Shown: positions 21,502-34,214, counted from the stretch's first letter. The stretch: DNA of 64,000 nt from Symbiotaphrina buchneri (GCA_001599915.1 BCIG01000026.1:124001-188000); one strand, 5' to 3'. Notes: generated by a model from the letters alone, not told the origin. Numbers and translations are program-made.

Positions 21502-24500
21502 ATGGTCAAATCATATCTGTGAGTAAAAGCCATACTTGCTAGATTTGAGGGCTTCTCTAATTCGAGCAGGAAGTTCGAACACTCAAAGACCTTTGGTGTC
21601 GTCAGCGCTGGGCCAGCCAATATTGTCTGGACCCCGGACGAGCAGTCGCAAAATGGCTCCACTCGGAACACAGGCGCCGGCAAGGCGGTAGCTGGGGGGG
21701 ATGAGGAGGTCCTATGCTGGGATGTGAAGAAAGGAGAGCTTCTGAGCAGATGGCGTGACACAGATTGCAATGCTGAGGTCACTGTCATTGCGCAAAGCAA
21801 GGCAGATCCAGACGTTTTTGCCGTGGGGTAAGGCTTCTCAAACGCACTCAAATGTCGCGAGCTGACGATCTCTGTATAGTTACGGGGATGGCAGTATAAG
21901 GCTCTGGGATTCAAGAACTGCGACAGTCTTGCTTAATTTTAACGGTCACCGTTCCGCCGTCACGACACTCACTTTCGACAAGTCCGGATCGCGACTAGCA
22001 AGCGGTGGAAAGGACACAGATATCATACTATGGGATCTCATAGGAGAAGTGGGACTGTTTAAGCTGCGAGGCCATAAAGATCAGATCACTGCGTTGGAAT
22101 TTCTACGGCCGTCCGCAAATGGAACTGCTGAAGATGGGGAGACTGAGGCATTGGCTGTCCCTGAAGGCGAAGATGCGTTCTTGCTCAGCACAAGCAAAGA
22201 TGCTCTCATAAAATTGTGGGATATAAATTCTCAGCATTGTGTCGAGACCCATGTCGCGCAAAGTAACGGGGAATGCTGGAGTATGGGGCTGAGCCCGGAT
22301 CAGAATGGCTGTATAACAGCTGGGAACGACGGAGAGTTCAAGATTTGGTCTATCGACCTCACAGGGCTACATCAACTGGCAAGTCGAGTTACTGAAGTTC
22401 AAGATAAGCGTTTCCTTCATGAGAGAGGTGCGCTGTATAGAAATGGGAAGGACCGCACAACTGGGGTGAAGTTCCACCCCACGGCAGACTATTTCGCCCT
22501 ACACGGCTCAGAGAAGGCTGTCGAGATATGGCGTATCCGGTCTGAAGCGGAGGTCCAGAGGCATATGGCTCGACAACGTAAAAGAAGGCGAGAGAAAGCT
22601 GCAGCTGAGAAAAAGCAGGCGAATGGGGAAACCGAGGACATGAAAATCAAAGAGGAAGACTCTGTAGCTGGAGTGGATGATGTCTTTGTCTCACACCTGA
22701 TCGTTCGGACCGGTGGAAAGCTTCGATCGATGGACTGGGCTAACGGTCGATCAAAACGGGGCTTACAGCTCATCACCTCGGAGACAAACAACCAATTAGA
22801 GGTGTATACGGTCCCGATTAAGGATAAGTCTTCAAAGTCGAAGAGCGAGGAACCGCCGGATTACAGTCGCACGTATTCGATAGATATGCCTGGCCATCGT
22901 ACAGATATCCGGTCAGTTGCTCTTAGCTCAGATGATATGATGCTAGCATCTGCTTCGAGTGGTGAGTTGAAAATCTGGAACGTCCGGACACAGAGTTGTA
23001 TCAGGACCTTGGAATGCGGTTACGCTCTTTGCAGCGCGTTCCTTCCTGGAGACAAGATTGTGAGTATTCCTTTCCAAATTGTTGTTTCCTGCCAACCACT
23101 CACTGTCCCAGGTCGTAGTTGGGACAAAAGCTGGTACCCTCGAATTGTTCGACATAGCATCCTCTGCATTGATCGATACTGTCCAAGCCCATGAGGGTGC
23201 AATCTGGGCCTTACGAGTCCATCCAGATGGTCGCTCAGTGGCAAGCGGCAGTGCTGATAAGAACGTGAAATTTTGGGATTTCACAATCGTCCAAGAAGAT
23301 ATTCCAGGCACGAAACGGACCACTCCGCGCCTCAAGCTGGTCCACACGCGGACACTGAAGCTTTCCGATGACATCCTATCTCTTCGTTTCTCCCCTGACT
23401 CTCGCCTCCTCGCTGTCTCTCTCCTGGACAATACTGTCAAGGTTTTTTTCGTCGACTCCCTCAAACTCTTCCTCAACCTCTACGGCCACAAACTTCCGGT
23501 GCTAAATATGGATATCTCCTACGACAGCAAGCTCATAGTGACCTGCAGTGCGGACAAAAATGTCCGACTCTGGGGTCTCGATTTCGGTGACTGCCACAAG
23601 GCGTTCTTTGCCCATACAGATTCGATCATGACCGTTTGCTTCGTCCCATCCAACCACGATGGCAACGGCCACCACTTCTTCAGCGCCAGCAAAGATCGTA
23701 CAATCAAGTACTGGGACGGTGACAAGTTCGAGCAGATCCAGACGCTCCCCGGCCACCACGGCGAGATCTGGGCCATGGCCATCAGCCGCACCGGAGACTT
23801 CCTGATCTCTGCTTCCCACGACAAGAGCATGCGAATGTGGGTGCAGACCGACGAGCAGATCTTCCTCGAGGAGGAGCGGGAGCGCGAGCTCGAGAACCTG
23901 TACGAGAACACGCTCACCACTTCCCTCGAAGACGACGCCGCGCCAGAAGGCGAGGAACAACCCGAGGTCGGTCCCGCAGGCAAGCAGACCATGGAGACAC
24001 TCACCGCGGGCGAACGCATCATCGAAGCCCTCGATCTAGCGTACGAAGACCTCGCACTGATGCGCGAATACTCCGCCGCCAAAGCCACGAACCCGAACCT
24101 AGCCCCTCCCGTGCGCCATCCCATCTTCCTCGCCCTAGGCAATCTGTCAGCCGAAGAACACGTGTTCAACGTCGTGTCCAAAGTGCGCGCAGCGGCGCTG
24201 CAGGACGCACTGCTCGTGTTGCCCTTCGACAAGCTGACACCGCTGTTCACGTTCCTGGAGCTGTGGATCCAGCGCGAGTGGAACGTGCCGCTGGCGTGCC
24301 GCATCCTGTTCTTCATGCTGGCCACGCACCACCGCCAGATCGTCGCTAGCAAGGCCCTGCGCCCGGTTCTAGATGGGTTGAGGGGTCGTCTGAGAGAGGT
24401 CTTGACGCGCCAGAAGGATATGATGGGCTTTAATTTGGCTGCTGTCAAGTACCTTGGAGAACAGGTCCGCAGGAATGGGACTAGGGAGTTTGTTGATGAG

Positions 24501-24566
24501 GAAATACTGGCTGAGGAGGATCTTACAAAGGGAAGGAAGAAGAGGGCGTTTGTCGATGTGGCATAG
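21502..24566 (+). CDS. UTP12: U3 snoRNP protein UTP12/DIP2 (WDR3)
   Basis: UTP12 is a WD40 subunit of the UTP-B module of the 90S pre-ribosome and is needed for 18S rRNA maturation. The first coding exon is 17 nt (MVKSY plus part of a Leu codon, 21502-21518), joined by a 51-nt intron to KFEHSKTFGVVSAGPAN at 21570. Two more short introns lie near 21829-21880 and 23060-23112. Two sets of WD repeats follow, for example FAVGYGDGSIRLWDSR, LASGGKDTDIILWDL, VASGSADKNVKFWDF and LISASHDKSMRMWV. They are divided by a Lys/Arg-rich insert (RQRKRRREKAAAEKKQ). The C-terminal Utp12 domain (LALGNLSAEEHVFNVVSKVR to LGEQVRRNGTREFVDEE) and a basic tail KGRKKRAFVDVA end the protein. This fits a nucleolar protein of about 950 residues. 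Confidence 0.95.
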
Positions 24567-25010
24567 TAATGGGGTTATGTTGATCTTTCCATAGCAATTT
24601 TAGGCTCGATGATGTGTGCCTATAAGACAGTCCACGCATGGTCATGTTTCGTCGATGCCATAGCAAAACAAGTCGGTGCAGTCAATGATGTTGAAGCAAG
24701 ATAATTAGACTGTGATCATGAGTATGATGTATTATATTACTATACTAATAGAGCTTGGCTGGTATTGCCTTGTGTCTCGTGGGTATTTAAAGATTAAAAT
24801 CCACGTGCTTCATGATGCAGGAGACGCCGTGTAGGATGCTTGCGCTAAAGCAGATGAGAGGACATATGAAAAACCAATGATGGTGCAAATGATGGGTATC
24901 TATTGCCATGAAAGCCAGGAAGCCAGGAGACGCCGCAACTGACCGCGTCCAAGCAAAGGAGTGGCCACTCCTAATCCCAAATGCCACGCACACGCTATAC
25001 AAAGTATCGG
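24567..25010. other. Convergent 3' ends of UTP12 and the vezatin-like gene
   Basis: AT-rich 3' flanks with several polyadenylation-like tracts near 24690-24760; no gene is seen. Confidence 0.55.
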
Positions 25011-27069
25011 TCAAATGGAGGTGATCCTCGTCGAACCTCTTCTTGCCCTAGGCTTAAGGCTTATGACCGATTCCAACTCTCGCAACATCTTTGTATTCGT
25101 TTCTGCCAGTTCCTTTCGGCTGGCCAATTTACTCCGTTCTTCCTTCATTTTCGCAATTCGTTCATCCCGGCTGAGCATGCTCCTTGGCCTGGGTAAGGCG
25201 ACGGCTTCGAAAATCTCGTCATCCGAAGTGCTCAGGTCCATGCTCGAACGTGAGCTGCGTTCCCCATTCAACAAGCGCAGTGCATCTGCAGGACTGCCTT
25301 CGTCGACGGCGGTCATACCACCCAAGCTAGGCGCAGGAGACCGGAAGCCACTAAGAGACGAGGACGATACTCTCCGTTCATGCTTGTTGATGTTCAAGGC
25401 TAGGGAGGTACGGCCGCTCTCCCATTCGTTCATGAGCGCTCTAAGATCCGCACCAAGAGAGTCATATTGACTCATGAGGCTAGAGCCTAGCTCGGTGACA
25501 TCTTCGCTCTCTTCCAAGATGCGGTCGGATTCTTCTCGCATTAGTTGCATCTTTGCTTGTAAGCCACGGATGCCTTGGGACAGCGCATTCAATTTTCGCA
25601 GCTGAGCTCTGACTCGCTCACGCGATGGTGTATTGGGGAATTTGGGCGTCAGAGGGGTCGGGAAATCTATCATCCTGTTAGAGACTATTTCCTGGTTCTT
25701 GATGGTAGATTGCATGCTTACGCTGCTCTTCAGTCAGGATGGCGTGGATTTTTCGCGCCGAGTCCCCTGATGTTGCTGCTACTGCTTGGAGTTGCTCCGT
25801 GGCGATGTTCCACTTCACAAAATCTTGTTTTCCTCCGTCCGCAGGCAATGCTAATAAGCAGCAGAGAAAGACCCTGCGCAAAGTACGCGTCCGATGGAAT
25901 AAATCCTTCAATGATCTAAGAGACCCGAGGTCTTCATCTGGGGTAGACGGTAGACCGTCTTGCACCAGCTGCACATCGAACGTTGAGACATCATATATCT
26001 CATAGTACTTCTCCAGATCGTCGGAGCTAGCGTGTATGTGAACGGAGGAGTAAGCTGACATCAACTCCTTAGCCGTCGTCTCCAGAGCAGCCTTCAGTTC
26101 TCGCCTAATACGCGCGCACCGCCTCGTCTGGCTGCGTTCTTCGAGCCTTGAGATGGGCGGAAGCGGAGAGCTCCTGGTTCAGGTTAGAAAATTGTGGCGA
26201 CAAGAGCATGCAAACATACAACTGGTAGCCCCTAGAGACAAGCTCAACCTCCTGGATCAGAGTGAGAGCTGAGATAGCTGATATGTCGAGTAACTGCGAT
26301 TCTGAAACCAAGGTGGATGCTGATTGAATGGCTTGATGCCGAAGATATTGGAGCCATTGGCGTCTTACGAACGCGTACGCCACCGTTGCCAATACAGCCG
26401 AGACAAGAATCACGAAAAGAGTCCTGCTCTTGCTGATATGCGACTGCTTTCCTCCTCTCGCCCAATGTAACATCCAAACGAAGATAAAAGCCAAAGTTCC
26501 AGTAGCCACCGCGCCCGTCAAGTTTGAACTGACCAACTGAGATGGTACAGCTTCGGTACCTCCAAGTTCTTGTTCAGTCGTCCCCGCTGTTGCGTTATAA
26601 TGTGAGACATTCACATGCTCCTCGAGCAGCCGAGAGGCTACGATAACATATCGAAATTGTTCAAGGAATGTCGCGTTCTCGCTTCGACCAAGTCGTGAGT
26701 TCACCGCACTCTAAGAAATGGTCAGCTATGGGTATTCACACCGCCTGTCGAACATACAGAGCAAGCGTTGTGAATACTAGCGATGGTGCCGTGCTGCGGC
26801 GTCGCGATGCGCAGCTTTGGGGGTATTGCCCGGGGGAAACGCGGCCTGATCTTCTGGGTGCGTAACGGTACAAAGGAATTGCTGGGGGGAGACCCTTCAT
26901 CGTCCGTCCGTGGAGAACTACGTTGCGAGTCACCGTCTCCTTCCCCTTCACCTGGTTTGTTGTCAGTCACAAGATGTTTCACGGACCCCTTATAAAACCG
27001 AGGACCGGCCGTGGGCACACCTTCGAGATACGCGCCCAGCGGCGTATCGTCGAGGATAACTGGATCCAT
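25011..27069 (-). CDS. Vezatin/Inp2-like membrane protein (possible peroxisomal myosin receptor)
   Basis: The start is MDPVILDDTPLGAYLEG at 27069. Introns fall near 26760-26715 (after NACS), 26215-26170 (GYQL to SSPLPPISRLEERSQ) and 25720-25675. The middle has two close membrane helices (TGAVATGTLAFIFVWML; LFVILVSAVLATVAYAFV). A helical block follows (RRELKAALETTAKEL) and then SLRSLKDLFHRTRTLRRVFLCCLLAL. The C-terminus is a coiled-coil stretch (RVRAQLRKLNALSQGIRGL) with a charged tail. This order matches the fungal vezatin / myosin-binding family that includes yeast Inp2, the peroxisome receptor for Myo2. Assignment to the family is fairly firm; the cargo organelle is inferred from Inp2 only. 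Confidence 0.72.
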
Positions 27070-29250
27070 CCAAGCCGGACAGTTACATGCTTTCGTCCAT
27101 AGATGGCGACATTCGGTGAAGCCGAGCACACTGTGTCTCTTTGAAAAGGCGTAGCAGATGCAGCGAGGAAATTGCTACAGGCAAAGGGGCAAAAGCAATT
27201 TGATCGTGATCAAGTCGTGCTTTGTTGGTATCTCTACGGACAGAGAATGAAGAGCAGAAGTACAAACGAAACAAGGTGGTTGTTGCCAGTCTGGGACGGG
27301 CATCATTATTGACCGTTGACGTGACCCTAATTAAATCCCATTCGCGTATGAGTACGAAGCAGATGTACCGTGGCGTGATAGACTTCTACGCTAAAAGGGG
27401 CACTTCCCCGACTTTCAAATTCCCCTGATCTTGATTTCCCCAGCCGCTTGAAGCCTTGCGACATCACCAAGAATGCAAGCTTCACCTTGTAAGGAGAACC
27501 TACGTACAGTACTCTTATCTTCAACACGCAGGAGTACGAACATTTCGTGCCTGCTCTTAAGCGAGGTGCACACTTCTAAGTGTTCACTTCCCAAGGTTCC
27601 TGGAATCTTGATATTATTGGCGGCAGTCATGACCCGCACATGGTGGCAAAACGCCAACTTCCCAAGACTTCCACAAGAGTGTGAAGTTTAATAAACAAAA
27701 TTCCTCATCGGCAAGTTCAACAGCCTCGCATCACATTTCTCTTAGACCGATACAGATAACAATATTCGTGCCTCACCGCCTCGTGGGAACCGCAGCATCC
27801 AACGGTGCGTTCTGCCTGCTACAAAGTTGTTCCTGGAGATCCGGCCCAATAATGAGGGACGACGCCGAGCTTACCTGAACGTCCCGAGAAGGCAAGTCTG
27901 TGGGAGTTCACGGCAGCAGCAATAAGTCGTGCCGGAACATCCCGCCAGCCAATCCCATCTCGCAGGTCACTTGTTCGTGGTCATGAGCGATCTTTTTAAT
28001 CGAAGAGGGTACGAGTCCTTTTTACGCGCCAACAAAATCTATGAGTCACGAGGTTCTAGACCTTACTTTATGGCGACGGATCCTTCGAAAGTTCTGGGCT
28101 TGCGCGACTTTTGTATGGGAAGGGGAGGATGAACTACGAAGCTATCATGCGGCCGCTAGATGGTTCAGGGACCTTCCAGTCTGTTCCCGAGAAACGCCGA
28201 CGCAGCCGAGAGGGCCAAAGCGATGGCTTAGCCTTTGGCACTTCGCACGATCCCGAGTCAAAAATGTTAATCCCACGTCCATCGTCGACTCTGACCAATG
28301 ACAAGGCGGACACGGTCCCCACGGAACGGGTCAGCAAAGGATCTTCAGAACCTTGTTCCATTCAAGACACTTCGTGTCCGGAATCTCAATGTCTTGGCGA
28401 TCACTTACACTTGATCTGGCGAATCATGCTCCGGCCACGCTCCGGGCAGCTGGATTGGTGTCGACTCGTGACCTCCCTTCGTATCAGCCTCTCGGTTCGA
28501 GAATTGGGCAAAGGGAGTGGGCAGGATGCGTTGGCATCTTCTACGACCGCGGTTCAACGCTACTGTGTGTTCAGTGCCGATTTCTCCGTGTGCTCGCGGA
28601 AAGCTCGCTGCCATCGGCTGCCGATGTTGCCACAACGTTTGCGTACCATGTCCGAAACGTCAAGGTCGTTCTGCATGCCACTCCCTAGGCCGGTTCCAGA
28701 ACCTCGGGAGCCTCCAGATATTGGCCAATAGTCGCAACTCGTCTGAGCTAACGGAGGCATTTCCTTTCATTGTCTGGGCATATGATGTGGGTCCTTGGTA
28801 TTGTGGAGTCAGACTAATGCTCAGCCCCGCCATGTCCCGGCCAGAGGCATATAAAAAAGTTCAGCATTACCAATGCCTTGCACATATATCTCGCGAGGCT
28901 TCACATGGAGACCGTGCCTTAAGTTGTTTTTTTCTGGTTGATGGCATTGCAGCCCGCTATAGTAGCCTATACTATGGAACGCCACCGCTACTAACTCTGC
29001 CCCGCAACGCTCTTCCCATGTCTTCGGTATTCCATCTCTCTTTCTCTTCATGGACACGTTGCTTGTTCCCAAAGCGGTTACCACACTTTGTCTCGATAGT
29101 TTCCCTCGCCGGTTTGCATCTGTTCTCTTCACCTTTGTGTCATTCTCCATGCTGAGATCCCGTCCTACATCTCTTCCCTCAACCGATATCGAGAGCTCTA
29201 TATACAAGGGCTCTGCAGAACTCTTAAGCATATATTCTTTCCAAGCTGGC
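27070..29250. other. 2.2 kb without a recognisable gene
   Basis: Several overlapping open frames exist on both strands, the longest about 206 codons (28111-28731, plus), but it starts on TTG. None shows a family I recognise, a clear start or a consistent chain of introns. The base composition is ordinary, not AT-rich. It could hold the long 5' region of the gene at 29251, a non-coding RNA or an eroded gene. Confidence 0.4.
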
Positions 29251-30210
29251 ATGGCGAGCGTTGACAACAATGAGCGAAGACTGTCTGTGTGCATAGCCAG
29301 CGTTGCCCAGATATATGAAATGCTGGAAAATGAGCCTTCCAACTGGCAACACTTTGTCAACCTGGCAAGATCTGTCATGTCGTCGCTCGATGCTCTATAT
29401 CTCACGAGATTGGCTCACGCGACCGCTGAGCAAACGTACCTGATAGAAGGCCTTCAGCGACTGGCTTACCATGACCCCGATGAAGGCAGAATCGAAGATA
29501 TCGCGAGCTGGACTCAAAGGCGATGGCTTGATATTTTACAAGGAGACGTACATAATGTGGAAGCACTCCGAGGTCAGTCGAGTCAAAATAGAGAACTTCG
29601 CCCTTGCTGAAAGTTTTTTAGGTCTAGGCCAAAATTGGCTTTGGATGGCCCAACCTCTGTTGGCTCGCATTCATCGAGAGAGTGGCAGCTCCTCTAGCGA
29701 AGGTTCTGGTTGGCGACCCAACGGTACGCATCGCTCATACTCGCAGAGCGATGAAGATCGAGATGCCGCCCAAACTGCGGCGGAAGCGGAGAGGCGGACG
29801 CATTCTCCCAATTACGTGGAAGCTCGAGGGGTCCTTCTACCGGCGACCGAGTACTTCTCTCGAGCCGTTGAAGCAGCGGATCAGCAAGGGATCTTGTCAG
29901 GAGCACTTCTGGCTTCGGTGAGTCGTCCCGACGAGTAGCTACCGGGATCGGTATATAGCCTTATTGAATACGGCTAACAGATGGCAGGCAGCTGAAGCGT
30001 ACATGAGCTTGGGCAATGTATCCAGCGCAAGGATTGCGGAAGATTACTTCAGTCAAGCGTTGCGATATCTGCGCCGAGCACAGGACATTGAAGGGTACGC
30101 CTTGTCGTCCTATTTGCAAAAGTATGATCCCCTCACCAACATGACGAAGTCAACGCGGTACTAACGGATGTGGCAGTTACCTCGAAGAATTCGGCAGGTT
30201 TGTCGAATAG
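29251..30210 (+). CDS. Unassigned conserved-type protein with TPR-like C-terminal helices
   Basis: I do not recognise a named family. Four exons (29251-29572, 29622-29917, 29988-30121, 30177-30210) join by clean GT-AG introns of 49-70 nt into 261 codons plus stop, which supports a real gene. The N-terminus (MASVDNNERRLSVCIASVAQ) is helical. The middle has an Asp/Glu/Arg-rich low-complexity stretch (SQSDEDRDAAQTAAEAERR). The C-terminal part has TPR-like helix pairs (ATEYFSRAVEAADQQG, AAEAYMSLGNVSSARIAEDY, YFSQALRYLRRAQDIEG). The last exon encodes only YLEEFGRFVE. An in-frame ATG at 29050 would add 67 residues but looks less natural. No signal peptide or membrane helix is seen with the ATG at 29251. 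A scaffold role is possible but unproven. Confidence 0.68.
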
Positions 30211-31221
30211 GTCGCTAGCAAAAGCATTCGCATCGTCACTCGCTCTGGCGTCAAACAACGGGAAAATGGTCCGGCATCAGCGCGGGAGTTTTCACAACCG
30301 GTGGGATTCCATAATACTGTATTATATGATCGTGCATTCCTGCATCTTGCATAGGGTGGATTTCTTTGGAGGAGCTTTCTCATGTATCATCTCTCCTCTC
30401 ATCAATATGGTGGTATGGTCATACTACTCCATACGCTCTTTAAATGGTCTGATACCGGAGCACGGGCGATGGGTATCGCGGATTAGGTATGGGCATGGTG
30501 GATCGTGGGGACTGGAAACTATTAGAGGTGTATCTGTCTCTACAGCATCGGAACTGGGATAATATAGAAAAAGCATTTCTATTGGCACGTATCAGAGGTT
30601 CTTGAACATCAGCAGCTATCCCGTTGCATGATTGTAGCTCTCGTAAGTCTAACGCGCCCGAAGCTTCCTGTTCAGAACTCCTGCTTATGTTGTGAATGGC
30701 ATGGATTTTATCAAGCTTCCAAGTAACGATTGGAGACCTAAAAAATTGACCCGCATGTCGAATGATTGATAACCCCCCCGCAAGTTCTCTCTGCCCCTGT
30801 TTCGCCTCCTTGGAGCCCGACGCAGCAGTTTCCGCCGCTAAGCCCTACCTAACGCGCCAAGGCCGAAGCTTGACCTGGGGGACAATCACCGAACGTCAAC
30901 CCCGAATTTGGGCCGCATCAACTCAATCAATAGGTCTGTACCTACTACGTGCCGAGGCAGAAAGGAGCAGGAAGGTCCATCGGAGCCAGCGCCAACGACA
31001 TCTACGACCTTGCCCTTTACGTGGCGGATGGGAGATAGAGTCTGATTGGGGGGACACTGATTGCGCAAGTGTTCTACAACCGCGCGAAGACGAAAAGGGC
31101 CCGTCTGTTTGGAACGAGTTCCCTCAGGCTCCCGGATTTTTCTCTACTGGAGGAGGAAGAGGTAGAACGGAAGCAGTAGCGAGTGAGGGAATACCGGAGA
31201 AAAAGGGGATTTGATTGAGAA
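30211..31221. other. Intergenic with a 150-codon ATG frame just before EMC6
   Basis: The open frame 30762-31214 starts with ATG and ends seven bases before the EMC6 start. Its translation is low-complexity, Arg/Ser/Glu-rich and matches nothing I know. It may be a chance frame in the EMC6 leader. Confidence 0.4.
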
Positions 31222-31672
31222 ATGGCGATCGACGAGCGGGAACAACAGATCCACCCGGTGGTCGCGGAGAGCGTGCAGCATAACACCAAAGTCGGTCCTA
31301 TCCTCCCTCTCCTTCCCTCTCTCCTCCCCTCCTCTGCCCCCTCACCCTCACCCGCCTTCCCCCTAGGTACCCCTCGCACTAACCCGCCTCTCCCCACAGA
31401 CAATATCCCAAATCCGCTCCTTGACATCCTCCCTCTTCGGGGTCGCCGCCGGCACTTTAGGCCTCGAATCCTGGCCGGGGTTCGCGTTCTACGCGGTCGC
31501 GTCCGCGCTCGTCTCAGCGCTGATATGGGTGTTCCTTGTTGGCGCGGATGTTAAACGCCAGAAAGAGTTTTTTCGGAATGGGGTTAGTGAACTGTGGCTT
31601 GCGGGCGTCTTCGAGGGCGTTATGGGATATGTCCTTACGTGGACGCTGTTTTTTGGGTTGGTTAGGGCTTGA
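31222..31672 (+). CDS. EMC6: ER membrane protein complex subunit 6 (EMC6)
   Basis: EMC6 is a small core subunit of the EMC, the insertase for tail-anchored and multi-pass proteins in the ER. Two exons (31222-31290 and 31400-31672) encode 113 residues, the usual size. The Rab5-interacting/EMC6 pattern is clear. A short N-terminus (MAIDEREQQIHPVVAESVQHN) leads to QIRSLTSSLFGVAAGTLGLE, and membrane helices follow (FAFYAVASALVSALIWVFLV; GYVLTWTLFFGLVRA). The 109-nt intron is very pyrimidine-rich. Confidence 0.93.
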
Positions 31673-32135
31673 TGAGGGCTTAAGAGGGGGAATGAGGAGG
31701 ATGGGAGGGGTGAGGGGAGGAAGAGTGAGAGAAATGCGAGGGAGGGGATGGGGTCTGCGCCTTGCGGTGTCGTCCCAGTCTGTTTGCCTGTGTATAAACC
31801 GCAGCGGGGGAATATGGGCGAATGCTTAATCGGAGTTTGCTATTGCGCGGAAACCATGAGATACTGCGGAGCGAGCGCATTCAGCGGCCAGGGATCCCAG
31901 TAGGAAGCAGCTCGTATGCTGAGCATGGGATCTCCGTTCGGGATCACCATCTTATGACTACTGGGTCATTTTAGCCACCATCTGGACATGATCTTTCGTG
32001 GCAGCTCGGGCTTTTACCGCTTTCCCAATAAGGAGGGAACTCGAGATGTCCCAGTACAAATTTGATGCTGCTATAACGCGATCGTCTAAAATGACACACT
32101 ATGCTCATGTTCAAACGTTGTCTTATATCATCTAT
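31673..32135. other. Convergent 3' ends of EMC6 and the APH-like gene
   Basis: No gene is seen; the segment holds 3' flanks of two convergent genes. Confidence 0.55.
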
Positions 32136-33435
32136 CTATAGCTTCGCCCTCGCCTCCTTGTCCTTGACCAAGCGACAAAACCCCCACGCCAGCTCTCCAT
32201 AAGGCCTCATCTGGCTCCCATACTCCATCGCGCGCGCACTGCTCGCCTGGCGCTGGGCATACCGCGCCGCAATGCCCTGCATGATGACGCTGCCCCTAAA
32301 CACCCCGAACGCGTCTCCCCACGCCATCTCTGGCGCTGGATCCCAGCCGGCCACTTCAGCGTACCAGGATATACACTGCGATTTCGTAGGCAGACCGGTG
32401 GCGAGGTTCGAGGGAGAGAAGGCGGGGTGGGACCGTGGTGGGGAGGGAGTATGGGACGGTGGAGAGGAGAGCGTGTATGGCAGCAGAAGGTTGGCGAGGT
32501 CGGAGAGCGGGTGGCCTATGGTGGACATTTCCCAGCTGTTGACGGTATCAGCGGTTGCAATTGATCGTTTGTTGAAAGGGTAGCTTAGTGGAAGAAACAT
32601 ACTCTAATATCCCAATGACTCTAGGCTCGGTCTTGTGGAACACCAGGTTATCAATCTTATAGTCGCCATGGATCAGTGTGCCTCTATCTTGAGGCTGGGT
32701 AGCCGGGTCTTTGAAGAACGCTAGGATCTCGTCTGTGTGTGGGATCTGCCCCACGGGCTCCTTGGTGTCTACATCTAGGGCCTGGGCTTGCGCCGCGCAG
32801 ATGGTCTGGAAGGTCTTGATCTGCCGGTTATAGAAGCCTGTGGCCCTGCCGAAGGACGAAAGACCGAGCTCGGCCGGGGAGAGGCGGTGGAGTTTTGCCA
32901 ATGTGCGAATGGCATCGTGCCACCTGAGAAGAGCAGGATATTAGCTACCAACGGGGGATATATAGCACATGAGGTTGGAATCGTACATCTCGGTCCGCTC
33001 TGCAGATGATATGTCAGGCAGGGACGGGTCTTCTATTATCCTGCCATCCAGAAAACTCATGATATAGAATGGAGTACCGACAACACTCTCGTCCTCGCAC
33101 AGACAATACGTTTTGGGGACGGGCACATCGGTGTGTTCCAGCGCATGGATCACGCGGTACTCGCGCTCAACCTTGTGCGCCGTCTTCGAGAGCAGCTTGC
33201 CTGGCGGCTTCTTGCGCATGACGAACTTGTGGCCATTTCTGTCGGTGAGCTGGTATGTGGGATTGGATTGCCCGAAGCCGAACTGTGAACCAGAAATCAG
33301 CTGTGTATAAAGAAGTCAAGGGCAGGGAGGAAGTACTTGTTTGACGTCGATTGGCAGCTCGATATCGGGTACATTGCTGGCCAGGTACTTTTCCAGGGCT
33401 TGGATGTCAATGGGCTGCCGAATTGGCCCTGCCAT
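32136..33435 (-). CDS. APH-fold phosphotransferase of the ACAD10/11 kinase-domain type, C-terminal AKL
   Basis: The protein is a stand-alone aminoglycoside-phosphotransferase-fold kinase, most like the N-terminal kinase domain of ACAD10/ACAD11. In order it shows [13 protein letters not shown] (P-loop), the Lys of [25 protein letters not shown] and the catalytic Brenner motif [11 protein letters not shown]. Next comes the metal-binding LSDLANLL, then a helical C-terminus. The start is [18 protein letters not shown] at 33435. Introns lie near 33285-33333, 32907-32970 and 32550-32605. The final residues EARAKL end in AKL, a good PTS1 peroxisomal signal. It shares a 779-bp divergent promoter with a 4CL-like ligase that also ends in a PTS1-like tripeptide. 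ACAD10/11 kinase domains phosphorylate 4-hydroxyacyl-CoAs, so a similar substrate is inferred, not shown. Confidence 0.85.
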
Positions 33436-34214
33436 TGTGAGGGCACCAAAAGGTCCGGACGCTGGTGCTGGCTGTGACTACGGTTCTCTCACCATGTCCT
33501 TGCTGAGGAGTAGGAGTAAGCTCGGGGAAGCAGTAGTGGGGTTAGCGAAAGCGGAGAAGCCGAGGTTCAGCCCATAGCAGGCCGGGAATCGCCGTAGATG
33601 GAGAACAGAAATGCAGAAGACAAAATGGAGCATTTTTAATCATCATTAACAATTACCGAATTTCATAAAATCTTATACGGCATGAATTCTTTCATCATCT
33701 ATCAATCTATAGGAGTATCACAGGTCCCTGTTTGTGACGAGTTCCTTGCTTCATCTCCCCTCCTACGTACTGCACTAGTCCTTTTGATTGGTTGATGCGG
33801 GGCCCCGCGTTATCATGTCCGACCGACTTTAAGCGGCAGTTACGGCAGGGGATGGCAAATGATAGGAGCAGAAGAATTGAACCTCGGCACGGCCAGCTTC
33901 CGACTGCGCAACGGGGTATGTATTACCTTCTTCGTACATACCGAAGCTTTGCGATACGAAGCCTAGAGAGTAGGTCCTAGCCCTTCAACGGCAACCGGCT
34001 TGCTGGTCGTACTAGCCCGCGGCCACGATGCCATCTGTGCTGTGCTTCTTCCTCAGAGGACATCTCTGCACGAGTCGATTTATGTATCCTACTGAAATTC
34101 TATTTCTCTCATCCATTGAGTCTTCCAGTTCCTCCTTGATACCACCCACTGCTCTTTGACGTCCGTTTCTTCTGCTCCTTTGCCATCGTCTCTCGCCCTG
34201 ACATACCAAGCACA
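33436..34214. promoter_or_regulatory. Divergent promoter of the APH-like kinase and the acyl-CoA ligase
   Basis: The 779-bp segment separates two divergent genes whose products both carry PTS1-like tails. No gene lies inside. I found no decisive binding-site cluster by eye. Confidence 0.5.

Noticed and set aside
24144-24349. Long open frames on several strands within UTP12.
   Set aside because: Shadows of a GC-rich, strongly coding region; the UTP12 frame explains the sequence.
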